A DNA stretch of 64,000 bases from Thermanaerothrix sp. (GTDB taxonomy: Bacteria > Synergistota > Synergistia > Synergistales > Synergistaceae), in NCBI GenBank assembly GCA_026417795.1, contig JAOACP010000006.1, positions 1 to 64,000 on the forward strand. The letters run 5' to 3'. This document shows, piece after piece, positions 9,579 through 17,059 of the stretch (within the stretch, counting starts at the first letter, position 1; each line of letters starts with the position of its first letter). Under the pieces are notes generated by a model. The model did no database searches and was not told where the DNA came from. It worked only from the letters and a program-made list of their open reading frames with translations. Position numbers and translations under genes: made by a program.

Positions 9579-10525
9579 CCCCCGAGGTATCCATCGTAAT
9601 ACCGGTTTACAACGAAGAGGAGTCCCTGCCGGACCTCTTCGACAGGCTCTTCCCGGTGGTGGAGTCCCTCAAGAGGGACTGCGAGGTGATCTTCGTAAAC
9701 GACGGCAGCCGGGACCGGTCCCTTGGGCTATTGCTGGACGCGGCGAAAAGGAAGCCCTACGTCCGGGTGGTGGACTTCAACGGCAACTTCGGTCAGCACA
9801 TGGCCATAATGGCGGGGTTCTCCAAGTCCCGGGGGGACAAGATAATAACCCTTGACGCGGACCTGCAGAACCCTCCGGAGGAGATACCCAGGATACTGGA
9901 GCAGATGGACCTAGGACACGACATGGTGGGCACCTACCGGGTCATGAGGAAGGACCCGGTGTTCACCAGGAAGCTGCCCTCCAAGCTCATAAACTGGATA
10001 ACCAACAGGATAACCGGCCTCAACATAAAGGACTACGGGTGCATGCTAAGGGGCTACCACCGCCGGGTGGTGGACCTCATAAACCTGTGCCGGGAGACCA
10101 CCACCTTCCTCCCCGCCCTTGGGAAGAAGTTCGCCCAGAACCCGGTGGAGATACCGGTGTCCCACGAGGAGCGCCACAAGGGGACCTCCAAGTACGGGCT
10201 CTACAGGCTGATCCGCCTTAACTTCGACCTCATGACGGGCTTCTCCATGGTGCCCCTGCAGGCCGTCACCATCACGGGCCTTTTCGTGTCCGCCGGCAGC
10301 CTCCTTTTCGCCCTCTCCCTCATAATAAGGCGCCTTTTGGTGGGATCCGAGGCGGAGGGGATGTTCACGCTCATGGCCATAAACTTCTTCCTCATGGGGA
10401 TACTCCTCTTCGGCGTGGGAATAGCGGGAGAGTACGTGGGCCGCATATACATGGAGGTCCGGCAGCGCCCCAGGTACCTCATAAGGATGACCTACCCGGA
10501 CGACGGGGAGGCGGATAAACCATGA
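9575..10525 (+). CDS. arnC: Undecaprenyl-phosphate 4-deoxy-4-formamido-L-arabinose transferase
   Basis: 316 residues, GT2 family. The N-terminal GT-A domain shows VSIVIPVYNEEESLP, FVNDGSRDRS and LDADLQNPPEE; two C-terminal membrane helices lie at about 230-300. It transfers formamido-arabinose from UDP to undecaprenyl phosphate on the cytoplasmic face. Two ATGs are possible; the second (9575) is spaced eight bases from AAGGAG and overlaps the arnB stop as ATGA, so I prefer it. arnA starts within its stop in the same way. Confidence 0.92.
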   Translation: MTPEVSIVIPVYNEEESLPDLFDRLFPVVESLKRDCEVIFVNDGSRDRSLGLLLDAAKRKPYVRVVDFNGNFGQHMAIMAGFSKSRGDKIITLDADLQNPPEEIPRILEQMDLGHDMVGTYRVMRKDPVFTRKLPSKLINWITNRITGLNIKDYGCMLRGYHRRVVDLINLCRETTTFLPALGKKFAQNPVEIPVSHEERHKGTSKYGLYRLIRLNFDLMTGFSMVPLQAVTITGLFVSAGSLLFALSLIIRRLLVGSEAEGMFTLMAINFFLMGILLFGVGIAGEYVGRIYMEVRQRPRYLIRMTYPDDGEADKP

Positions 10526-11469
10526 GGCCCTCCATAGCGGTGTGCGCCTACAGCCAGGTGGGGACCCGGTGCCTTGAGGCCCTCCTGGAATGCGGCGCCA
10601 ACGTGGCGGCCCTCTTCACCCACGAGGACAACCCGTCGGAGAACCTGTGGTTCAGGACCCCCGACAAGGTGGCCCTCAAGGCGGGCATCCCGGTGATAAG
10701 GCACAGTCTTAGGTCCTGCGAGGGGATCGAGGCCTTTGGGCGGATAAAACCCCAGATGCTGCTGTCCTTCTACTACCGGGACATGATACCGGATGAGATC
10801 CTCAACACCCTTCCCCTTGGGGCCTTCAACGTTCACGGTTCCCTGCTTCCCCGCTATCGGGGGAGGGTGTCGGTGCACTGGGCCATCATCATGGGGGAGT
10901 CCAGGACCGGCGCCACCCTCCACGTGATGACCCCAAAGCCCGACGACGGCCCCATCGTGGACCAAGAGGAGATACCGATCCTATTCGAGGACACCTCAAA
11001 GGACGTGATGGAACGTCTGGCCGAGGGGGCCTACAGGCTCGTGAAGCGGGCCCTGCCCTCCCTGGAAAACCGATCCTTCCGGGCCGTCGAGCAGGACCAC
11101 TCCAAGGCCTCCTACTTCGGCGGCAGGTCCCCCAAGGACGGCCTCATACGCTGGGACCAGGAGGACTCCCTCGGGGCCTACCACATGGTGAGGGCCCTCA
11201 CGGACCCATACCCGGGGGCCTTCTCATTCTCACCCCAAGGGGAGAAGCTCATGATATGGCGGGGCTATCCCATCCCGGAGAAGGCGTCCCCCAAATGCCA
11301 GCCCGGAACGGTTACGGAGGACCCGGAGGGATACCTGCTGGTCCGCTGCGCCTTCGGGGCCTTGAGGGTCCTGGAGGCGGAGATCTCAGGACGCCGGGGA
11401 CACCCCCTCGAAACTCCCATGGGGGACATGATAGGACAGCGGTTGCGGAATGCCGCCGATAGTGATTAA
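10522..11469 (+). CDS. arnA: UDP-L-Ara4N formyltransferase (ArnA N-terminal half as a separate protein)
   Basis: 315 residues matching only the formyltransferase half of bifunctional ArnA. The N-x-H catalytic pair is in FNVHGSLLPRYRG and the catalytic Asp lies in PDDGPIVDQEE; a small C-terminal domain follows. It uses 10-formyl-tetrahydrofolate to formylate UDP-aminoarabinose. The decarboxylase half is encoded by the next gene after a 36-base gap, so the enzyme is split here instead of fused. ATG overlaps the arnC stop codon. A Fmt-like formyltransferase acting on another aminosugar is possible but unlikely in this context. Confidence 0.9.
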   Translation: MRPSIAVCAYSQVGTRCLEALLECGANVAALFTHEDNPSENLWFRTPDKVALKAGIPVIRHSLRSCEGIEAFGRIKPQMLLSFYYRDMIPDEILNTLPLGAFNVHGSLLPRYRGRVSVHWAIIMGESRTGATLHVMTPKPDDGPIVDQEEIPILFEDTSKDVMERLAEGAYRLVKRALPSLENRSFRAVEQDHSKASYFGGRSPKDGLIRWDQEDSLGAYHMVRALTDPYPGAFSFSPQGEKLMIWRGYPIPEKASPKCQPGTVTEDPEGYLLVRCAFGALRVLEAEISGRRGHPLETPMGDMIGQRLRNAADSD

Positions 11470-11505
11470 AATAACTATAAGACCTGGAAAGGATATGATG
11501 TTTTA

Positions 11506-12507
11506 ATGGAAAAGCTGCTGATACTCGGTGCCAACGGCTTCATCGGAAGCCACCTGTGCGAAAAGGTACTGGAGCACACCGACTGGGGGATACTGGCCCT
11601 GGACGTGAGCGACGACAACCTGGGGCATCTCATGGGTAACCCTCGTTTTACGTTCCACAGGTCCCCCATGTCCAAGGCCTGGGACTGGATACGGGACGGC
11701 ATAAGGGACAGCTTCGCGGTGGTGCCCCTGGCGGGGATAGCGAGGCCCGCCATGTACATAGAGGACCCCCTCTTCACCTACGAGCTGGACTTCGAGGAGA
11801 ACTTGAAGGTGGTAAGGGCCTGCGCGGAGGCCCGGCGGTGGGTCATATTCCCCTCCACGTCGGAGGTGTACGGCATGAGCCCGGATCTGGAGCTCAAGGA
11901 GGACGAGAGCCCCCTGGTCTTAGGGCCCATAAGGAACGTGCGCTGGATATACAGCTGCAGCAAGCAGATGATGGATAGGGTGATCTGGGCCCTGGGTCAG
12001 TCCAAGGGGCTCCCCTTCACCCTCTTCAGGCCCTTCAACTGGATAGGCCCAAGGCAGGACGACCCCCGAACCCCGAAGGGCAACCGGCTGGTGCCCCAGT
12101 TCCTGGGGAACCTCATGCGCCGGGAACCCCTGAGGCTCGTGAACGGCGGCGCCCAACGAAGGAGCTTCACCGACATCGAGGAAGGGGTCATGGGGCTTTT
12201 GGCCATTCTCCGCCGCCCCGAGGCGTCCATGGGGGAGATCTTCAACCTTGGGAACCCCAAGAACAACCACTCCGTGCGGGAGGTGGCGGAGGCCCTTAGG
12301 GAGGAGGTCTCCAAGGTGGCAGGTTACGAGTACGCCGCGGAGGTCCCCATAGTGGAGGTCTCCGGGGAGGAGCACTATGGCAAGGGCTACGAGGACGTGA
12401 AGGACCGGCGCCCCAGCATAGCCAAGGCCATGGAGAAGCTCCGCTGGGAGCCCAGGCTCACCCTTAGGGACACCCTGAGGAAGACGGTGGACTACTACCT
12501 GAGGTGA
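11506..12507 (+). CDS. UDP-glucuronate decarboxylase (ArnA C-terminal half as a separate protein)
   Basis: 333 residues, extended SDR fold. The N-terminal GANGFIG binds NAD. FPSTSEVYGM contains the Ser-Glu pair characteristic of the ArnA decarboxylase, WIYSCSKQ supplies the Tyr-x3-Lys-type region, FRPFNWIGPR and QRRSFTD (catalytic Arg) complete the signature. It oxidatively decarboxylates UDP-glucuronate to the 4-keto-pentose used by ArnB. ATG with GGAAAGGAT upstream. It continues the same operon; the split from the formyltransferase is genuine, since both proteins have their own starts and stops. Confidence 0.92.
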   Translation: MEKLLILGANGFIGSHLCEKVLEHTDWGILALDVSDDNLGHLMGNPRFTFHRSPMSKAWDWIRDGIRDSFAVVPLAGIARPAMYIEDPLFTYELDFEENLKVVRACAEARRWVIFPSTSEVYGMSPDLELKEDESPLVLGPIRNVRWIYSCSKQMMDRVIWALGQSKGLPFTLFRPFNWIGPRQDDPRTPKGNRLVPQFLGNLMRREPLRLVNGGAQRRSFTDIEEGVMGLLAILRRPEASMGEIFNLGNPKNNHSVREVAEALREEVSKVAGYEYAAEVPIVEVSGEEHYGKGYEDVKDRRPSIAKAMEKLRWEPRLTLRDTLRKTVDYYLR

Positions 12508-12514
12508 TCCGTCC

Positions 12515-13405
12515 ATGAAGGTCTTGGCCCTCAAAGTGGACGTGGACACCCTCCGGGGGCACCGGGAGGGGGTTTTGAACCTCCTCAACCTGTTCGACAG
12601 GCTGTCCGTGAAGGCCAGCTTCTTCTTCAGCATGGGGCCGGACAACTCCGGGAAGGCCATAGTGCGGATCTTCCGCAAGGGCTTCATATCCAAGATGCTG
12701 AGGACCAAGGCCCCTTCCACATACGGCCTTAAAACCCTTTTCTACGGCACCCTCCTAAAGGCCCCCATGATCGCCCAGTCGTTCCCGGGGCTGCTCAAGG
12801 AGACGGTGACCAGGGGGCACGACTTCGGGATCCACGCCTGGGATCACGTGAAGTGGCAGGACTGTCTTAGCAGGATGCCGGTCACCACCATAGAGGCGGA
12901 GCTCAAGAGGGCCTTCGACCTCTTCTACCAGTACACGGGCCGGCGGCCTAAGGCCTTCGCCGCCCCGGGATGGCAGATCAACACCGACGCCATGATGGTG
13001 CTTGACTCCATGGGGTTGGACTACACCAGCAACACAAGAGGCCTCTTCCCCTACCTTCCAAGGTTCGGCAGGAAGCAGTTCAACACCGTGGAGATCCCCA
13101 CCACCATGCCCACAATGGACGAGCTCATGGGGCTAAGGGGCCTCAAGGGCGGCGCCATGGCCCAACGGCTCCTGTCGGAGCTTAGGGACGGGCTCAACGT
13201 GCTCACCCTTCACGCGGAGATGGAGGGGCTGTCCCAGATACAGGTGTTCGAGGAGTTCCTGAAGGGCGCGTTGGACCAGGGGACAAGGTGCGTACCCCTC
13301 TCGTTCGTGTCCCGGATGGCCCGGGACGAGCTGCCCCGGTGCCAGGTGACCATGGGCGCCCTGGAGGGGCGGGCGGGGACCTTGGCGGTTCAAAAGGTTG
13401 ATTAG
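12515..13405 (+). CDS. arnD: 4-deoxy-4-formamido-L-arabinose-phosphoundecaprenol deformylase
   Basis: 296 residues, NodB-type polysaccharide deacetylase fold. The N-terminal LKVDVDT provides the metal-binding aspartates and HAWDHVKWQD the metal histidines; APGWQIN and LTLHAE match later catalytic motifs. It removes the formyl group from undecaprenyl-linked sugar. ATG after GAGGTGA, eight bases beyond the previous stop. Last gene of the tight arn run; no arnE/arnF flippase pair follows. Confidence 0.92.
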   Translation: MKVLALKVDVDTLRGHREGVLNLLNLFDRLSVKASFFFSMGPDNSGKAIVRIFRKGFISKMLRTKAPSTYGLKTLFYGTLLKAPMIAQSFPGLLKETVTRGHDFGIHAWDHVKWQDCLSRMPVTTIEAELKRAFDLFYQYTGRRPKAFAAPGWQINTDAMMVLDSMGLDYTSNTRGLFPYLPRFGRKQFNTVEIPTTMPTMDELMGLRGLKGGAMAQRLLSELRDGLNVLTLHAEMEGLSQIQVFEEFLKGALDQGTRCVPLSFVSRMARDELPRCQVTMGALEGRAGTLAVQKVD

Positions 13406-13440
13406 CCGGCGTAAGGGGCTTGGGCTTCTGGGTTAATCAT

Positions 13441-13470
13441 TTAACATCAACGTGGCTTTAGTTGTAAGAT
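13441..13470 (+). promoter_or_regulatory. Candidate promoter of ugd
   Basis: TTAACA, 18 bases, TAAGAT in the 150-base gap between arnD and ugd. Plausible but not strong; ugd may also be reached from the arn promoter. Confidence 0.3.
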
Positions 13471-13558
13471 ACATGGGCGATTGCCGCTTCAACGGTTAAA
13501 AGTTTAACAAAATGCCATGAGGGGCTTTAAAGGCCCCGTAAGATGGAGGTAAGCTTTC

Positions 13559-14881
13559 ATGAGGATATCCGTCATAGGAACCGGTTACGTTGGGCTGGTG
13601 ACCGGGGCTTGTCTTGCTGGGTTCGGCAACCACGTGGCCTGCGTGGACGTGGATCAGGAGAAGATAGCCTCCCTCAACCGGGATCAGGTGCCGTTCTTCG
13701 AGCCCGGGTTGGAGGAGATCATAAGGAACAACCGCACCGCAGGACGGCTCAAGTTCACCACCAGCCTTGAGGAGGGCATAAGGGGTTCCGCGGTTTGCTT
13801 CATAACCGTGGGAACTCCGTCGGACGTGGACGGCAGCGCGGACCTGCAGTACGTCCTTCAGGTGGCCCGGGAGATAGGCCGGCACATGGAGGAACCCATG
13901 GTGGTGGTCACCAAGTCCACCGTGCCGGTGGGCACCGCCGACAAGGTGCGGTCCGCGGTGGCGGAGGAGCTCAAGGCCCGGGAGGCTCAGATCCCATTCT
14001 TCGTGGCGTCTAACCCGGAGTTCCTTCGGGAGGGGGCGGCGGTGTCGGACTTCATGAACCCCGACAGGGTGGTCATAGGCACCGACTCCAAGGAGGCGGA
14101 GGAGCTGCTCAAGGAGCTCTACTCCTTCCTGCCCCCGGAGAAGGTGCTCTGCATGGACATAAGGTCCTCGGAGATGACCAAGTACGCCGCCAACGCCCTG
14201 CTGGCCACCAAGATATCCTTCATGAACGAGATGGCCCGCATATGCGAGCTGGTGGGGGCCGACGTGGAGCGGGTGCGGATCGGCATAGGCTCCGATTCCC
14301 GCATAGGCTACGCCTTCATATCCCCCGGCTGCGGCTACGGGGGCTCCTGCTTCCCCAAGGACGTGCGGGCCCTAAGGCACACCGCCCTGCGACACGGCTA
14401 CTCCCCCCGGATACTCCAGGCGGTGGAGGACGTCAACGAAGCCCAAAAGCACCTCATCTTCCAGAAGGTGCTGCGCCATTTCGGACAGGACATATCGGGG
14501 CTCACCTTCGCCGTCTGGGGGCTCTCCTTCAAGCCCAACACGTCGGACATGAGGGAAGCCTCTTCGCTGGTGCTCATACAGGACCTGCTGGGGGCCGGAG
14601 CCTTCGTCAAAGTCCACGACCCAAAGGCCATGGAGGAGGCCCGGCGGATGCTGTCGGGCCGAAACGGGGTCACCTTCGTGGAGGACCAGTACGAGGCCCT
14701 CAAAGGAGCCTCCGCCCTGGCGCTGGTCACCGAGTGGGACATGTACAAGCAGCCGGACTTCCACAGGATCAAGGAGGAGATGCTGAGCCCCGTCATATTC
14801 GACGGCCGCAACCAGTACTCCCCCAACGAGATGCGGCGCCTGGGCTTCACCTACTACGGCATAGGACGCCCAACCGCTTGA
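13559..14881 (+). CDS. ugd: UDP-glucose 6-dehydrogenase
   Basis: 440 residues, normal length. The Rossmann motif GTGYVGLVTG opens the protein; TKSTVPVGT, SNPEFLREG, EMTKYAANA and GYGGSCFPKD follow, with catalytic cysteine near residue 264. It oxidises UDP-glucose to UDP-glucuronate, the starting point of the aminoarabinose pathway encoded just upstream. ATG after GATGGAGG. Whether it also feeds capsule or other glycans cannot be seen here. Confidence 0.96.
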   Translation: MRISVIGTGYVGLVTGACLAGFGNHVACVDVDQEKIASLNRDQVPFFEPGLEEIIRNNRTAGRLKFTTSLEEGIRGSAVCFITVGTPSDVDGSADLQYVLQVAREIGRHMEEPMVVVTKSTVPVGTADKVRSAVAEELKAREAQIPFFVASNPEFLREGAAVSDFMNPDRVVIGTDSKEAEELLKELYSFLPPEKVLCMDIRSSEMTKYAANALLATKISFMNEMARICELVGADVERVRIGIGSDSRIGYAFISPGCGYGGSCFPKDVRALRHTALRHGYSPRILQAVEDVNEAQKHLIFQKVLRHFGQDISGLTFAVWGLSFKPNTSDMREASSLVLIQDLLGAGAFVKVHDPKAMEEARRMLSGRNGVTFVEDQYEALKGASALALVTEWDMYKQPDFHRIKEEMLSPVIFDGRNQYSPNEMRRLGFTYYGIGRPTA

Positions 14882-14907
14882 CCGAACGGGGGCGTATGGG
14901 GTTAAAT
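14878..14907 (+). promoter_or_regulatory. Candidate promoter of the thiT riboswitch transcript
   Basis: TTGACC, 18 bases, TTAAAT, with the -35 overlapping the ugd stop codon. Predicted start near 14914 is just ahead of the riboswitch, which supports it. Confidence 0.4.
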
Positions 14908-14919
14908 CTCTAAGCAGCA

Positions 14920-15006
14920 TCGGGGGAGCCGAAGGGCTGAGAGGGGGGCATGATAGCCCCCGACCCCTTGAACCTGATCCGGGCAATGCCGGCGAAGGGA
15001 AGGTGC
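14920..15006 (+). promoter_or_regulatory. TPP riboswitch (THI element)
   Basis: All hallmark segments are present in order: GGGGAGCC, GGCTGAGA (14935-14942), a variable GGGGGC/GCCCCC arm, GACCCCTTGAACCTGATCCGG, CAATGCCGGCGAAGGGA, and a closing strand. It senses thiamine pyrophosphate. An intrinsic terminator follows at 15036-15064, so control is probably by premature termination before thiT. Confidence 0.94.
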
Positions 15007-15035
15007 CGAACCCTTTTTAAAAATAGGGCGTTGAC

Positions 15036-15064
15036 GCCGTCCCCGATGCGGGGACGGCTTTTTT
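15036..15064 (+). terminator. Riboswitch-controlled intrinsic terminator
   Basis: Stem GCCGTCCCC / GGGGACGGC with loop GATGC and TTTTTT. It sits between the TPP aptamer and thiT, forming the expression platform. Confidence 0.85.
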
Positions 15065-15107
15065 CGTGCCGCGTCCTACGTGCGAACAGAACAGGAGGAG
15101 ATGCGAG

Positions 15108-15617
15108 ATGGAGAAGCGGGCTGTGAAGGTGATAACCGAAGGGGCCCTGGCGGCGGGGATGTCCGTGGCATTGTCGTTCCTTAAGGTGTTCCAGATGCCC
15201 CAAGGGGGGTCCATAACCCTTGAGATGGTGCCCATACTGGCCTTTGCGACCTTGAGGGGCGTAAGATCCGGAGCCCTCTGCGGCGCCGCGTCTGGGCTGC
15301 TCCAGATGATGCTGCAGGGCTACGTGGTAAACCCCGTTCAGGCGGCGCTGGACTACCCCATCGCCTTCGGCATCCTTGGCGTGGCGGGACTAAAGGACCG
15401 GGGCTTGGGGGTCATGCTCTCCATGGCCTTGGCGGGGGCCTTGCGCCTGGGATGCCACGTGTTATCCGGGGTGCTGTTCTTCGCCTCCTTCGCCCCCAAG
15501 GGAGCCAACGTGTGGGCCTATTCCTTCACCTACAACGCCACGTTCCTTATGCCCTCCCTCGCCATATCCATGGCCCTGGCAATACCCCTGATAAGCAAGC
15601 TGAAGGACCGGGTGTGA
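15108..15617 (+). CDS. thiT: Thiamine transporter S-component ThiT
   Basis: 169 residues, about six membrane helices, ECF-type substrate-binding subunit. MPQGGSITLEMVPI, GLLQMM and NPVQAALDYPIAFGILGVAGL match the conserved ThiT thiamine pocket. It would work with a shared EcfAAT energising module encoded elsewhere. The upstream TPP riboswitch independently supports thiamine as substrate. The start is ATG after AGGAGGAG; a GTG further upstream lies in the terminator T-run and is not used. Confidence 0.95.
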   Translation: MEKRAVKVITEGALAAGMSVALSFLKVFQMPQGGSITLEMVPILAFATLRGVRSGALCGAASGLLQMMLQGYVVNPVQAALDYPIAFGILGVAGLKDRGLGVMLSMALAGALRLGCHVLSGVLFFASFAPKGANVWAYSFTYNATFLMPSLAISMALAIPLISKLKDRV

Positions 15618-15669
15618 GGCCAAGCGCCTTTGGGGGCGTCTCCAAGGGACGAGAAAACGCAAAAAATAA

Positions 15670-15695
15670 GGGGCTCCTCAGGAGCCCCGCTTTTT
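15670..15695. terminator. Bidirectional terminator between thiT and pssA
   Basis: Stem GGGGCTCC / GGAGCCCC, loop TCA, with TTTTT after it on plus and AAAAAA before it, serving both convergent genes. Confidence 0.8.
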
Positions 15696-15719
15696 ATTGC
15701 CTTTATTACCTTCCCCGCC

Positions 15720-16445
15720 TCAAGCCTCGTTCTTTGCGGGCTTAGAACCGGTGAGCCACGCCCCCCAGTCGAACCGCAGGGGGCCGCTCAGCACGTACAC
15801 CAGGCACAAGCCCAGGGGCGCCTTCTCCCGCAGGATCAGCGACATGCCCACCAGGACACCCAAGAGCAGAAGGGCCCTTACCCTGTTCAGGTTCCCCCGG
15901 TGGACCTTCTTGAGGTTGCCGTAGGGGACGCTGGATATCATGAGCCCGCCGAGGGCGGCCATAACAACCGCCGCCAACCACCAGGGGAGGTTCACCCCAC
16001 CCATTATGAAGGACACCAGCGTGAGCCCCGCGGCGGGGATGGGAAGCCCCTGAAAGGGGCCCACCACGTGGGTTACGTTGAACCTGGCAAGCCTCAAGAC
16101 CCCGCACAGGGTGAAGAAGGCGCCGCACAGGACCCCCAAAAGACCCCCCTCAAGCCCCACGTAGGCCCCGTAGGTCATGAAGGCTGGAACCGCGCCGAAA
16201 CTTATGGCGTCCGCCAGGCTGTCAAGCTCAACCCCGAAGTCGCTGCTGCCCCCCAGCATGCGGGCCACCCGGCCGTCCATGTAGTCGAACACCACCGCGG
16301 CGCACACAAGCCAAGCGGCGGGCAGGAACCTGTCGTAGTAGGCAAGCGCCAATGCCATGAAACCGCAAAGAACGCTGCCGCTGGTTATCATGTTGGGCAC
16401 TATCTTACGGAACGGAAGGTCCTTCCTCAACCTGCGCCTTTTCAT
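15720..16445 (-). CDS. pssA: CDP-diacylglycerol-serine O-phosphatidyltransferase
   Basis: 241 residues, integral membrane CDP-alcohol phosphatidyltransferase. The signature D-x2-D-G-x2-A-R-x8-G-x3-D-x3-D is complete (D54, D57, G58, D75, D79), and about eight hydrophobic helices are visible. It makes phosphatidylserine from CDP-diacylglycerol and serine. It overlaps the psd stop by four bases, so the next step of phosphatidylethanolamine synthesis is coupled in translation. Last gene of the gyrA-psd-pssA run. Confidence 0.94.
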   Translation of the reverse strand: MKRRRLRKDLPFRKIVPNMITSGSVLCGFMALALAYYDRFLPAAWLVCAAVVFDYMDGRVARMLGGSSDFGVELDSLADAISFGAVPAFMTYGAYVGLEGGLLGVLCGAFFTLCGVLRLARFNVTHVVGPFQGLPIPAAGLTLVSFIMGGVNLPWWLAAVVMAALGGLMISSVPYGNLKKVHRGNLNRVRALLLLGVLVGMSLILREKAPLGLCLVYVLSGPLRFDWGAWLTGSKPAKNEA

Positions 16446-17059
16446 CTTCTCACCACTCCCACCGGGGTCTCTCCGGCCTTAACCCTCTGCCCCAGCTTCA
16501 CCATGGGCTCCACCGATGGCGGCAGGTAAAGGTCCACCTTGCTCCCCAGCTTTATCATACCATAACGATCCCCCCGGCCGAACCGGGAGCCCACGGGAGC
16601 CCAAGCCACGATGCGCCTTGCCAGAAGCCCCGCTATCTGCACCAGCATGGCGTCACCGTGGGGGGTCTTTATGCCAACGTAAAGCCGCTCGTTGTTCTCC
16701 GAGGCCTTGGGCTCGAAGGCCAACCACTTCCGGCCCGGCACGTAGCGAAGGTGGAACACCTCACCCTCAAAGGGCATCCGGTTCACGTGAACGTCCAGGG
16801 GGTTCATGAATATGCCTATCTTCGTGGAGGGCCCCACCACCGGGTCGCTCACCTGCTCCAGCTCCACCACCTTCCCGTCCGCCGGGCTCACCCAAAGGGC
16901 GGGATCCTCCGGGGGGCGTCTTTCCGGGTCCCGGTAGAACCAAAGCAGGAACAGCAGAGGCAAACACAAGGCGAAGGAAAGGGGCCTGGATATGAGCCAC
17001 GCGCCGGCCATCATGAAAAGCACGGCCCCCACCGAAGGCACCCCGTGCCGGTTTATCAT
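16442..17059 (-). CDS. psd: Phosphatidylserine decarboxylase, short type
   Basis: 205 residues, the short PSD-A form. The proenzyme self-cleaves at Gly-Ser; here [10 protein letters not shown] places it at about G172/S173, giving a small pyruvoyl alpha chain. Also present are [18 protein letters not shown] (with the charge-relay His/Asp region) and the N-terminal membrane anchor (about 10-40). Product is phosphatidylethanolamine. It starts inside the gyrA stop codon (ATGA) and ends overlapping pssA. Confidence 0.94.
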   Translation of the reverse strand: MINRHGVPSVGAVLFMMAGAWLISRPLSFALCLPLLFLLWFYRDPERRPPEDPALWVSPADGKVVELEQVSDPVVGPSTKIGIFMNPLDVHVNRMPFEGEVFHLRYVPGRKWLAFEPKASENNERLYVGIKTPHGDAMLVQIAGLLARRIVAWAPVGSRFGRGDRYGMIKLGSKVDLYLPPSVEPMVKLGQRVKAGETPVGVVRR

